A DNA stretch of 64,000 nt. It comes from Rhizopus sp. PT2906 (lineage: Eukaryota; Mucoromycota; Mucoromycetes; Mucorales; Rhizopodaceae). The stretch's first letter is position 1. Each line of letters begins with the position of its first letter. Shown here one piece after another: positions 22,907-34,083 of the stretch. The stretch is from contig JAMYHX010000027.1 in NCBI GenBank assembly GCA_025529335.1, positions 1 through 64,000 on the forward strand, written 5' to 3'. Below the pieces are notes generated by a model that was not told the origin of the DNA, ran no database searches, and was given only the letters and a program-made list of their open reading frames with translations. The position numbers were made by a program, and so were the translations under genes.

Positions 22907-23836
22907 AATAACTGGAATGAAAGAGAGAGAAGAAAGAAAAAGAGGGGGGGGGAAATGATTATTTTATACCTTCCTTTTATCAGTTAGCGGTGCTTAAATA
23001 CACCTGTTGCATAAATAGCAATCACAGGAGATAACTACAATCTCTTTGATTTTGTCCAGGAACGATATCCCTTTATGATCTTTATGAATAAACTTTGCTA
23101 CCAAAATGAAGAATATTTTGTTTTATTAGTTATATTGAATATTTAATAAAAATGAAACTGATTAAAAGGGAGAAAAAGGCCCACAAGAGTAAACAATCCC
23201 TTTTTCTTCTTCTTTTACCACAAAAGTATTATAAAGGGTTAGATACTTTTTAAGAATGACTATGTTACCCTGCTACATCTTTCCTTGTTATAAATGCTAA
23301 TGAACTCATTTCATAAACAAAAAGTCTAAGTCTCTTTATTATGTTTCAAAGATAGTGCATATACTTTCTTCCCTTTAATCGTTAGGATAGAAATAGGATA
23401 TTTAAGCTCTCATGCATAGATTTAAAAAAAGAGAGGGAGAACTTTTCTAATCTTTTGAGTAAAGAAGATGATGGTCATTGATTTAAAAATTGTTTGACCA
23501 TATTTTGAAATGGAACTGCCACACAGTGCAGATAATATCTCTTTGTTTGACAGGATATAAAGCACAGTATAAGTATTAATCTTGTTTATAGCCTTTAAAT
23601 CTTTGTTGTTGGATAGTGCAACGAACAAAAAAACAAAAAAAAAAAGAGAGAAAGAGAGAGCTCGCTTAGCCTCGAAAGAACAGATTACACAAGACAATGA
23701 GTTTATAAACTTAATGTTTCTCTTTGTTCTACTATAAACAATGCTTACCTATAATTTATACTTGAACCATTGGCTAATTCTTTTATAGGGTCCTCATCTA
23801 TTTAAACCTCAGCCTTATTTTTCTCTTTTTCTCAAG
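22907..23836. other. Intergenic, divergent promoters
   Basis: Upstream region of both the HNH-like gene (minus) and RAM2 (plus). Contains a G-run near 22944-22951 and several pyrimidine tracts; no gene supported. Confidence 0.4.
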
Positions 23837-25027
23837 ATGCTATACAGTGAGAACCCAGACTGGAAAGACGTTACACCTATACCCCAAGACGACGGACCTA
23901 ATCCATTAGTACCAATTGCTTATTCTACTGAATGTAATGTTAACTTGTAAAAAAAGAAAAAAAGAAAAAGCAAGTAACAAAGTTGTTAATAGATAAAGAT
24001 GCTATGGATTACTTTCGTGCTGTCATTCGCACAAATGAAAAGTCAGAACGCGTATTACAGTTAACACAAGATATTTTGGAGAGAAACCCTGCTCATTATA
24101 CTGTCTGGTAAAAATAAAGAAAATGAGCACAAGAACCACTTGTTCTTATTGTTATATCAATAGGAATTACAGACAAGATGTTTTATTCGCATTAAACAAA
24201 GACTTGAATGAAGAGCTTGATTATATTGATGACATTGCTTATGATCAAGCAAAGAACTATCAAATATGGTATAAAAGTAAACACATTTATATATTATGTA
24301 CCTTACTCTTTATCCCTTAGGCATCATCGACAAGTTGTCGCTGACAGATTAAACAAAGGGGATCGAGAATTAGACTTTATCAACTCTATTTTGGAAGATG
24401 ATCCAAAGAATTATCACGGATGGTCATATAGACAGTGGGTAGTAAAGAGGTTTAACCTATGGGAAAAGGAATTGGCATATACAAGCGATTTGATCACGCT
24501 TGATATAAGAAATAACTCTGCTTGGAACTACAGGTATTATATACTGTTTGATAGACCTACAAAACCAACGGAGGAGGAAATCAAACAAGAGATTGAGTAT
24601 GTTAAAATGATATGCATATCATATTGGTAAAACTAAACAAAAAAAAATACTTTAGGTTTTGCCACAAGCATATCCGTCTTGCACCCAACAACCCAAGTAG
24701 TTGGTCATACTTGAAAGGGTAAAGATACAAGAGATACTAAACAAAGAACATCGAGACACTAATGGTTCATATAGAATATATGAAGCTACAAAGACACCTT
24801 TGGATACCATTGTACCCTTTTTGGAGGAGCTTGTTAACTCACGTATTGAGTCACCTTACATCCTGTCAATGTATATTGATATATATGAAAAGCGCGCTAA
24901 AGACTCAAAAGCACAAGTGGACCAAGCTGCACTGGACATGTGTGATATTTTGGCTTCAAAGCTAGATACAATCAGAGAGAAATATTGGGCATATAAAAAA
25001 CAAAAGCTAATGGCCATACACGCGTAG
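23837..25027 (+). CDS. RAM2: Protein farnesyltransferase / geranylgeranyltransferase type I alpha subunit
   Basis: Shared alpha subunit of the two CaaX prenyltransferases; it helps to bind prenyl diphosphate and holds the catalytic beta subunit. PPTA helical repeats with the Asn-x-x-x-Trp pattern are visible: NPAHYTVWNYRQD, NYQIWHHRQ, DPKNYHGWSYRQWV, NNSAWNYRYY and NNPSSWSYLKG. Exon 1 gives MLYSENPDWKDVTPIP. Splicing at GAAT-GTAATG to the acceptor at about 23990 yields YKDAMDYFRA, a family hallmark. About five introns; spliced length near 330 residues, as usual. Rab GGTase alpha is less likely because of the short length and the N-terminal DYFRA block. Confidence 0.92.
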
Positions 25028-25683
25028 CTTTTCTTGATTATGATCTACTGTTATTAAAATGTATGATTTAATCCTGTGTCTTTTTCTTCTCTATCTTTCT
25101 TTTCATTTGCTTATCCATTAGATGGGCTGCTACATAAATCAAAGTTTTAATGAATAAAAACATGATCATAAACGGTGCATACACTCATATGTCACTAAAT
25201 TCAGTACGATAATTTTAGGTTGGTTACTGCTACGATATTTTTTTTATTTCTAGGCTGACAGACAAAGATGTATGAGTTCCGACAGGTATTTTTGAGTCTT
25301 GAAATCTTTCTACTCTCTTGTGACTTCCTTATTTAGAGTGTAAAGATGGCTTTATTGATATTAACATTATATTTTATAAAAGAAAGGATAATTTGTTATT
25401 CCTCAATGAAGTTTTAAATGAAGAGTGAAGGGTAAGAAAAAGGAAAGAATGGCAACTATTTTTTAGTTTATAAGGAAAATACAAGGTCCAATGTAACCTA
25501 TATTCTAATTAAGGAAGTCGCTTTCTACTGCCGCTTTTCAAAAAACTGTCTGCAAGGTTACGGCCATACTTACAGATGGTGTGTAACATGGATATCTTCT
25601 CGTGCAACTCCAAATTTTTTATATATCAAGCTCGCCTTCTTAATTTATTTTGCTCTTTTTTTTTTTTTCTTGGTCATCTAACG
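25028..25683. other. Intergenic RAM2-ERG25, no gene seen
   Basis: RAM2 terminator region and ERG25 promoter. A T-rich tract runs up to the ERG25 ATG (25650-25675). No convincing small gene. Confidence 0.4.
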
Positions 25684-26661
25684 ATGGAAGCATTTGCTAA
25701 TTCTACCTTGACTGACACCACTCAGTTAAATTGGCTCGAAACAAGATGGGAACAAATGTATGAGGGCCGTAATCCTCTCATCGTTACTGGTGTGTTTGCC
25801 TTCTTGATGCACGAAATTGTTTATTTTGGTCGCTTCATTCCTTTCTTAATCTGCGACTTCATTCCTTATTTCCAAAAATACAAATTACAAGAGGTAAATG
25901 AGCTCATTGATGCTATAAATGGAAAACTTATTGATAATAGGCTAAAGTGAACACATCTGCAGACTATTGGAATTGTACCAAAAAGGTACTCTACTCTCAC
26001 TTTGTCTTTGAAGCTCCATTGATCTTTTTCTTCCATCCTATGGCAACCTTTTTGGGTATGAGAGTATCTGCACCTTTCCCTGCTTGGTAAGCTTATCTAT
26101 TGTATATAATTGATACATATAATAACCGTCACTAGGCAACAAATGTTACCTCAAATTGCCATTTTCTTTTTCTTTGAAGACTTTTATCATTATCACATGC
26201 ATCGCTTTATGCACTGGCCACCATTTTACAAGAAGGTACACAAGATTCATCATGAGTATGCTGCACCATTCGGAATCGCCGCAGAGTATGCTCATCCTAT
26301 AGAAACAATGATTTTGGGCTTTGGTACCATTGGTGGTCCACTTATCTATCACGCATTTGCTTCGTACATCTTTGATTTAGGACCCAAGTGGGATCTCCAC
26401 TTAGCTACCATGCTCTTCTGGATTGTTCTCAGACTCTTCCAGGCTATTGATGCTCATTCAGGTTATGATTTCCCTTGGTCCCTCTGCCATTGGGTTCCTT
26501 TCTGGGCTGGTGCTGAACATCATGACTATCATCATCAAGCGTTCATCGGAAACTATTCTTCTTCATTCAGATGGTGGGATTATATCTTTGGAACAGATGT
26601 TAAGTATCGCGCTTATCGTAAACGTCAAGCAGAAGAACGCCGTAAATTAAAGACAAATTAG
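25684..26661 (+). CDS. ERG25: C-4 methylsterol oxidase
   Basis: Non-haem di-iron ER membrane oxidase that removes the C-4 methyl groups of sterol intermediates in ergosterol synthesis. The histidine boxes of the fatty-acid-hydroxylase fold are visible: HYHMHRFMHW, HKIHHEY, AHPIE and HHDYHHQAF. Two or three TM segments precede them (GVFAFLMHEIVYFGRF and LIFFFHPMATFLGM). Two introns (about 25893-25956 and 26087-26135) restore NTSADYWNCTKKVLYSHF between them. The C-terminus is basic (RKRQAEERRKLKTN), consistent with ER retention. About 290 residues, the normal size. Start is the first ATG downstream of a T-rich leader. Confidence 0.94.
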
Positions 26662-26772
26662 ACTCATTCATATTCCCCCCTTTTCCTTTCCTTCATCCTC
26701 CCTCCCCCAACTCTTAGATTTTTTTTTACTGTAATAATCGCTAATAATAAAAGGTTCTTTGTTTTATTCTGT

Positions 26773-28057
26773 TTATAAAAGTTTGGGTTCAATGTCTAAA
26801 CTGAAGCTTTGGATCACCTTTCCTCGTCTATGATGGTTATACTTGGCTGCTCTTTTCCTTTTTAATGCCTGTTTAGCCAGCTTTTCTTGCATTGCTTTTA
26901 TTGCTTGTTTTGTCGTTGGTTCCTCATCTTCATCCTCGGACCTATCACTCTGTTGAGTATATTTTCAAATGCCCCTAAATCTATTCATACCATTCAACAT
27001 GTCTTGTTTGGTTCATTCGATTAGAAATCGTCTTCCAGCTGAATCTCATAATACTAGGAAACCCAAAAAAGACATCTTCATTTGCGTCCATCCATTTTAT
27101 CGTATTTGGATCTGATGGGTAACCAGAGCCAAACTCTTTGGACACAACACCCTCAAATCCTGGTTCTGTCCATAACCAATTTTGCACATATTGATCTCGA
27201 GTCACCTTTGCGCATATACTTGCAGCACTTACAATGGGGTATAATGCATCTGCTTTTGGTTCGACGGTTATACTAACACCAGGGAAAAAAGAGAGTAACT
27301 TCTTTCTGTAGGATTCTGATGGACCAACAGGATCAACATAAATCTGACATACTTTAGCTCTCTCTCTCGCTTTAAACTGTTGTTTCTTTTCATACCTCTT
27401 CAATATTCACTTTCTCTTGTATAACTTGTTTAATAAGCTTGATAGTCGCATCATGAGCCATTTCGTTCAAATTATATACGGGACTAAATATAAAGTTTAT
27501 TACATATACTTGGTCCTCCTTTTTACAGTTACTTACCGACGAAACATGTTTGTTGATATATCTCTAGGAGATATCACATATACTGCCCACCCAATCCAAT
27601 CCTTATTTTCTTCAATGACCTTGGCAAGCTGTGATCGTTTTTCTTCAGTCAACTTTTTTGAATCTAACCAAAGAATAAGTTCTTGATCTCATAACATGAT
27701 TCACACATCTACCATCAAATCCGAGATTCTTGAGTTCTTGGTGACGAGACAAGGGACAATAACATACAGCATAGACCATAGGACCTTTTTTGTATATAAT
27801 AAGCACATGATGATCAAACATTGTATTCTATTACCTAAGCATGGGCCTCTTCCGGCTTCATCTACCCCCAAGACGCATGGTTCGTTCACTTTATCTGGTC
27901 TGTTCTCTGCTAGTAATACCGGAACAGGACTAGCATACAAATACGACTTTGTCAAAGGAAGCTTTACTGAAGGTAGCAAAACTTTACTTAGAGTGCTTGC
28001 TTGTATTGTGGTTTCCACTGCCTCAATCGAAACTGATTCTGTTGATTCCTTTGTCAT
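26773..28057 (-). CDS. RNH201: Ribonuclease H2 catalytic subunit A
   Basis: Cleaves RNA in RNA-DNA hybrids and removes single ribonucleotides from DNA. The first exon ends in GVDEAGRGPCLG and splices to PMVYAVCYCPL, giving the DEAGRGP-x-LGPMVY active-site block with its Asp-Glu pair. Downstream, YVDPVGPSESYRKKL, KADALYPIVSAASICAKVTRD (third acidic residue) and GSGYPSDPNTIKWM are characteristic. The last exon, after a roughly 45-nt intron, adds a basic tail with SEDEDEEPTTKQAIKAM and RKRAAKYNHHRRGK. ATG at 28055-28057; about 340 residues. Divergently transcribed from the next gene across a 43-nt poly-T tract. Confidence 0.92.
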
Positions 28058-28178
28058 TGTCTCTTTTATAAATATTATATATATACACACACACGTCAAG
28101 AGAATAAGAAAAGAAAAAAAAATATAAAAAGGGGACGTGTTTCTCGTGCCCTTTTTTGACAGTCCTCTCCCTGCCCTC

Positions 28179-28185
<7 letters not shown>

Positions 28186-28228
<43 letters not shown>
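28186..28228 (+). repeat. 43-nt uninterrupted poly-T tract
   Basis: Pure T run in the 190-bp divergent promoter of RNH201 and the gene at 28248, ending 19 bp before that ATG. Long poly(dA:dT) excludes nucleosomes, so it may drive both promoters. Length could vary between isolates or be an assembly estimate. Confidence 0.8.
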
Positions 28229-28247
28229 CAAAATTTAGTCTCAACCT

Positions 28248-28863
28248 ATGCTATTGTCTCAATTACCAAAGAGGATATACAACCCAAAAGGATCATGCCG
28301 TGCTTTTGATACTATAACAAGGACAGTTAATCAACCAGTCAAACGATGGATTCATTCCAAACCAAAAGAATATAACGGCATTAATAATCTAGCGCACCAT
28401 TTCAAACAACAAGATCATTTCTCATATTTCTTAAAGTACATGATGTGGACAGTATTTGGCTCAACTGCTCTTCACCTTACCTGGCGTAAAATGGAATACA
28501 AGGAATACAAGGAAAAGACACAGCACAAGGTAAAGGTATTGCAGGAAATTGTGCAGACGCTGGAAAGAGGAGAAGTAATTGATGAAAACCTGCGGAACGA
28601 AATAAGGACAGTGTTACGAAACGAAGCTTCCTTATTAAGGGACGAAAAGGATGATGATGAAGAAGAAGAAGAAGAAGAAAGCGTCTTAGTGAAATGTAAG
28701 TGCTACTTACTACCTACATCACTTGAAACTGAGTTAACCATATTAAATAGTACTCGAGTCCTCTTCACCAAAGACAGAACCTTCTTTAGAAAAGGAAGTG
28801 ACATCTGAAGAAACGAAAGAAGAAGGAAAGTGGTTTGAACAAAAGACACCTGTTTATTTATAG
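28248..28863 (+). CDS. Putative mitochondrial single-pass membrane protein, unknown
   Basis: Not recognised. Two exons (28248-about 28694, then about 28754-28863; AAAT-GTAAGT donor, TAAATAG acceptor) give about 185 residues. The N-terminus is basic, Ser/Arg-rich and lacks acids (MLLSQLPKRIYNPKGSCRAF), like a matrix presequence, with a possible cleavage near RWIHS. One hydrophobic segment (YFLKYMMWTVFGSTALHL) follows, then a charged coiled-coil-like stretch (KMEYKEYKEKTQHKVKVLQE), an acidic run (DDDEEEEEEE) and a C-terminal EKEVTSEETKEEGKWFEQ. This is the shape of small inner-membrane assembly factors of respiratory complexes, but no family is assigned. Confidence 0.65.
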
Positions 28864-28895
28864 AGGCTGGTAAATTTTGTCAGTGTAAAAACAAA

Positions 28896-31290
28896 TTAAA
28901 ATCGACTGATATCACGGCCAAAGCTCCATGTTAAAAACCTAATGTGTTGCATTAATAAATGTATAATAGAGTATTTAAGAACAAATATACATACCAATGA
29001 TAGGCAATTAACATCTTGTTACGAGTATTCATGCTCATACTAAAGTAAGCAGATCTCCAAAGAAGCCAAGCGAGGCGTCCTGATTTCTTGGCTGATCGAT
29101 GCACTGATGACATGTCCAATAATGCTTCTGATGTTCCGATATAGGCCATCATGCCTTTATTTCTAAACTTGAAGTCTGATATAGGCGAATTTACGCTATT
29201 AAGGGCTAATAATAATGAGTTAGAACTACACATACTAGATTATTTTAAATATGGTACCTTTACTTAGATATCCAGCTTTCTGGGTAGCAACTAGAATAAA
29301 CAAGAAACAATAAATATGGAGTTTTGAAATAAAAAGGGTATACCTTGTGCTGTTGCAGGAAGGTCATTGTCCTTGATAGTTGCACAGTCACCAATTGCAT
29401 ATCTATATATAAAAGAGTTACTAGACAGTGTCAGCACAAGTTTAATACGTACACATTGGAGTAAGCAAGGCCTGATTCCCTATCAACTACTTGCAGTTTT
29501 CCATTTGTTAGTATTCTTTTTATATATAAGCAATGAGAAACCGAATAGTATTGCCATTATTATTGCCATTACCTTTGCTTCGAAGCATCCTTTGCCAAAG
29601 AAGAAAGTGATTTAACCAAAGGATTTTGCATTAACCCTGTTGACCAGACCAATAGCCCATAAGGAACTTTATATTGTTAGCCTTTCTCTAATGATAAAAT
29701 AGCAAGTGTTACCTTTTCCTTCCTCTTTGATGATAACATGGTTCTTTGTCACCTCTTCAACATAGCGTTCTAGAAGCAAAAACGAGTTAGCAAAAGCATA
29801 TGTTTTTTCAATGAAAGGTATTACGAGTCTTTATTTTTATGCCCTTTCTATCAAACTTCTTGTGACAATAATCAGCCAAGCGAGAGTCAAAGGACCCCAA
29901 GATGTTAGGAGCAACGTCATAGAGAGTCATGCGAATGAAGGGCATCAAGGTAGGATACAAGCGCGAAAGGTCATTGGCAATAAAATCATACAGCTCACCT
30001 GAAAACTCGATTCCCTAAGAAAAATATAAGTATATAATGTATATAGAGCGAGAAATCCTATTTACGGTGGGACCGCCCCCAACAACGACAAAATGAAGAA
30101 GATCTGCCTTATCTTTATCCGATACACCAGGCTGCGATGCATTTTCAAAGCCTTTTTTTTTGTGTAATAGCGTGAGTATTAGGAGGAATGTAACATCTGA
30201 TACTTACACTCGATAAGTCTTTTACGAATCTTTCTTGCATCATTCACATCTTTTAAAAAGAAAGCATGATCTTTTACACCGGGGATACCAAACGTATTTG
30301 AGTAGGAGCCAACGGCAATAATCAGTTTATCATAGTCTAGTGTAAAACGCTTTTGTTCTTTTTGGTTCAATTGGGGAATTAGACAAGTTGATATATTTTA
30401 ATGATAACTTACGGATATCATCTACATTGTAAGTGCAGTGAGCAACACGGCTGTCAAGGTCTATTTTTGTAAATCCTTGGATTAATTCTTACTATTACAA
30501 GTCTATCCGGTTTTACCTATTTCGTCACAGTAGGCTTGATGATACTTTATGTTTTTAGAATAGCTTCTGACTGGTTCAGTAATACACCTAAATTCGAGTG
30601 TACCCACAGATGTGCTTTACATAAAATGTGAACACAGATCATCATTTTCATACTCATGATTTACCTTGCAAGTAGAGGAGTGAACACAAAGTAATTTCTG
30701 ATCGTAAAGTGTGTGTGTAAATGAAAAAGATACTGATAAGAAACTTTGGGAGTTACCTTGGAGACACCACGGACACATCATATCTTTCCTTGTCTAGATC
30801 TCTCATCAGCTTAAAGCCTTTTTATATTCAGAGCATTAGTATTTAATAAATAATATGGCTGTTTTCTAGTTACCTGCCCATCCTGATCCTGTTGATATTA
30901 TACAAGATTATTATTTTTCATATAGTAACTAATAACGGCCTATATTACCTAGTATAATCACTTTCTCTATAATTGTAAGTTAGATAACAAGCTTTTGATC
31001 TTTATGTATTTTTACCTTTTGTTTCTGCAGAAACGCTAGACTTGGTTTGGAATGATTGCTTCACTATATATCACAACGCGTTAACTATGATATCAAAAGC
31101 CAGTAGCGTAATTACATTGTTGATGTAGAGGAATATGAAGAGAAGGTCTATTGGTAGGTAAGACACCAGTGGATGAACTCCATCTTTTTTGTATATCCCA
31201 ATTAAAATATCCATAGGATCTCTTGGAACGTAGAATTAAGCAAGACAAAGGATATCGCTTAGGTATAAAACGATAAGATATTTTTTGCAT
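28896..31290 (-). CDS. NDE1: Type II (alternative) NADH:ubiquinone oxidoreductase, mitochondrial
   Basis: Rotenone-insensitive, non-pumping NADH dehydrogenase of the inner mitochondrial membrane. Exon 1 (starting at 31290) encodes a long basic presequence (MQKISYRFIPKRYPLSCLI ...). Further exons show the FAD-site segment, YDKLIIAVGSYSNTFGIPGV, HAFFLKDVNDARKIRKRL, the NADH-binding VVGGGPTGIEFSGEL and AIGDCA. C-terminal DFKFRNKGMMAYIGTSEAL, RNKMLIAYHW and FLTWSFGRDISRF form the membrane anchor. More than ten introns. No EF-hand insert was seen, so calcium control is unlikely. Whether it faces the matrix or intermembrane space (NDI versus NDE) cannot be decided, so the symbol is a family label. 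Full length about 530-560 residues. Confidence 0.88.
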
Positions 31291-32023
31291 TTTGATAACA
31301 AGAAAAAAAGAAAAGAAAAGAACTACTGTTATATGAACATATATATACAACTGTGGATTTTTATCTGTTTGTGTGTGCGTGTGCATATATGCAATGGTTG
31401 ATGCTTACCGCTGATAATCTATTTTCATTTATAATGTAAAATAGGAAATGTCATTGAAAGCATATGGCATCTCGGAAGTGTCTTTTAGGTTACCCCATGA
31501 CCCAGTGCGGTTAGGAAACATTGGGTGGGGAAATGCTCATCCAGTGGAAATTACCCCATTTTTTACATGGTATAATGAATAGATCTTATTCTTTGTAACG
31601 GATCTAGGCTTCCCAAGTATAATGAGTGTGAACAAATGGGCTTGGAGTAGATATGACGATCATTGGTAGATATTATCAAATAGGAATAGAGTATTGTCAT
31701 GATTGCTGATCTGTGCTACAAAAGAATGTAGACTACATGAAAAGATAAGAATATCTACTTGGTGGTTCCTTGGGTATTTTTTTTTTTTTTTTTTTTTTTG
31801 AGCACAAAATTACCATCCTTATGCTGTTATTATTCCAAGTCTGACACCAATAGGGATTGAGTAAGACAACTTTTATACAATACCAAATGTTTAAATATAT
31901 GATCCATGACAACATATTAGATACTATATTTTTCTTAATAATGAGCGCAAATGGTCTTGAGTATTACTCTTTCTTTAAATAAAGAATTAATGATTCATTC
32001 ACGATTGACAACATTTGAAAGAG
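31291..32023. promoter_or_regulatory. Divergent promoter NDH2 / CaaX peptide gene
   Basis: An 800-bp region between divergent genes. Around 31487-31560 a C/G-rich island stands out: TTACCCCAT occurs twice (31491 and 31550) with GGGTGGGGAAAT between, an inverted-repeat-like arrangement suggestive of a C2H2 zinc-finger site. A 22-nt poly-T lies at 31778-31799. Confidence 0.45.
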
Positions 32024-32030
32024 TATAAAA
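32024..32030 (+). promoter_or_regulatory. TATA box of the CaaX peptide gene
   Basis: TATAAAA followed by a CT-rich initiator-like tract (CTCCCTCTTCCC) 60 bp upstream of the ATG at 32090. This is the architecture of strongly expressed fungal genes. Confidence 0.6.
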
Positions 32031-32089
32031 CTCCCTCTTCCCTTTCTCTGCTTGTTTTTTTTTCTTTTTATTATCAACTCAAGCGCAGT

Positions 32090-32185
32090 ATGTATCAGCC
32101 ATTTCCTGAACCTCACTACTCTGTTCCCAAGTTCCCTCGTGATGGTGGACCTAAAAAATCCTCTGGCTGCTGTATCATTTCTTAG
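32090..32185 (+). CDS. 31-residue peptide ending in a CaaX prenylation box
   Basis: A single short exon encodes MYQPFPEPHYSVPKFPRDGG followed by PKKSSGCCIIS and a stop. The last four residues, CIIS, form a classic CaaX box (Ser at X favours farnesyl), with a second Cys directly before it that could be palmitoylated and a basic-Ser spacer (PKKSSG) like Ras tails. Proline-rich, no signal peptide, no TM. It has its own TATA box and a T-rich 3' flank. The next gene's ATG is only 111 bp away, so an upstream-ORF role for that SET-domain gene is the main alternative. Short lipidated peptides of this size are pheromones in Dikarya; in Mucoromycota I know of no described counterpart. Too short for most gene callers. 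Confidence 0.6.
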   Translation: MYQPFPEPHYSVPKFPRDGGPKKSSGCCIIS

Positions 32186-32296
32186 AACCAATGTCACCCT
32201 TTAGTCATAGTTTGTCACTTTTTTTTTTTTTTGTAACTCAGTGACTTTAAACTTGCTTGGTTTTCTTATTATTTTTTGTACTATTTCTCTTGTCAA

Positions 32297-33972
32297 ATGA
32301 ACCATTCAATAAAAGGAACTGGTACCTATTCTCTTTTTTGTTATAAAGTGTAAAACATGAGTAACTAAACTCGACAAGCTGTACGCGATAGAAAGTATGA
32401 AAAGTTCATTCAATGGTTAAGCAGCAATGCCTTTCCAGAAACAAAACTGGCTTTAGCCAACTTCCCGAGTAAGAAACAGAGATCTCACAAGTGTTCCTTA
32501 TATTAAATATACCCTATTTTCAACAAAATAAATAGATACCGGCCGAGGTAAACTATAGGCCAACAAAGGACAGCAATAATTCGTTATTAAAAACAAAGAA
32601 CTTTTTTTTAAGGTATGATGGCCACAGAAGACATTGAAGCAGGAGAAGTTATTGTTTCGGTACCCAATAATTTCTTGATTACGGATGAAAGCTTGATAAA
32701 GCTGTATGGACCTCATTCACTCAGTTCTCATCAAATGCTGGCTTTACATCTTGTATTATTATCAAGGGACAAGCAGTCATGGTGGAAACCTTATGTCGAC
32801 CTGCTGCCAATACATTTTAATACAATGCCAGCCAAATACCCCAAGATACTGTTTGATCATCTTCCCGCCTCTCTCAAAGAAGAGGTTCAACAACAACGAG
32901 AGAATATTCATGCCGATTATCTGACTTGTCAGAAATTTTTGAAATCCAAGTTTCCGACACAGCAAGAAATGAGCATCAAGGAGTTTGAATGGGCATGGCT
33001 CTGTGTAAATACTCGATGTATCCATATGACGCGTTCTGATCATTCTTTAAATGGTGGAAGTATTGCTCTTGCACCTATGCTTGATTTTCTAAATCATACA
33101 ACTGAAGCAAAGGTATATATACATACAAATATACATGAAAAAGAAAGAACAATGAAACGCTTACCCCTTCCCCAATATCCATTAGACTGAAAGCGGATTT
33201 AACGTGAGGACCCAGTGCTTTGAGATTAGAACTATGACGCCTTATAAAAAAGGAGAACAGGTATAGAATCAAGTAATATTGTGAACATCCTGATAACTAA
33301 AGGTTCTCGTAGGTATTTATTAACTATGGGCCTCATGATAATTTGGCTATGCTGAGAGAATACGGATTCGTGTTGAAAGAAAATAGCTACAACTTTGTAT
33401 TACTCGATAAAGAAGTCTGGTCTCTTTATTCAGAATTAGAGTCTAAAAGAGGATTGGCTATCAAAAAGGAAATACTAGAAGGATCAGGGTAATGGTGTGC
33501 TTATTATTATATGTCTCTGTTTGTTAATTTCTGTGTATAGATATGCTGGCGATTATAGCGTCAAGAAAGGGGAAGTTTCATTTCGTCTGATGGCCGCATT
33601 AAGACTACTTGCACTGAATGGAACAACTGAGCCTGGCTTCGATAGACGTGTCATGGATTGGCATGATGTAGTGATGGGTCAAGATGATATGATTAGTGTC
33701 GATAATGAAAGAAGAGCTTATATTATGCTTCAGTCTATATGTAAACGTGTAGCCAAGCAAGCAAAGGATGAACTTGAATTCCTTTCAGTAGGTCATAACA
33801 ATATACCCTTCATATGATACTCATACAATGTTCGTAGACAATTTCAAAAACACATCCTCAAGAAGAGATTCACCCCTTTGCGTTGTATTTTTCTATTCAA
33901 ATTTGGAAAGAGTCATTGGACATTGTTGAACAGGCTTTAGACTATTTATCAGACAAACTAACTCGTATCTAA
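32297..33972 (+). CDS. SET-domain protein-lysine methyltransferase (SETD4/Rkm type)
   Basis: Class VII SET enzyme with a split SET domain, likely methylating ribosomal or other non-histone proteins. The 5' end needs a 57-nt intron (32322-32378, branch-like ACTAAAC) joining MNHSIKGT to AVRDRKYEKFIQWL; this avoids an in-frame TAA at 32366. Next come TGRGMMATEDIEAGEVIVSV (the SET N-half), the inserted iSET helices, then APMLDFLNHTTEAK with the conserved Asn-His, FINYGPHDN with the catalytic Tyr, and LREYGFVL. A C-terminal Rubisco-LSMT-like substrate-binding helix bundle ends TISKTHPQEEIH...LTRI at 33972. About 430 residues over seven exons. The substrate cannot be inferred. Confidence 0.85.
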
Positions 33973-34083
33973 CATAATGAAACAGGATATCCTTTATTGT
34001 AAATAGGAAATAAATAATTATTTACATAGAACGCATAATTAAGTGTTTATGGGGTATATTGCATTCATATAAACCTGTTTTTA

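Noticed and set aside
27701..28231. Long frame beginning with poly-lysine
   Set aside because: The lysines are the reverse of the poly-T tract; the real RNase H2A start is at 28057.
32357..32380. Apparent nonsense codon (ATG AGT AAC TAA) at the start of the SET-domain gene
   Set aside because: A 57-nt intron (32322-32378) with GT-AG ends and a branch-like ACTAAAC removes it and joins an upstream ATG (32297) in frame, so the gene need not be broken.
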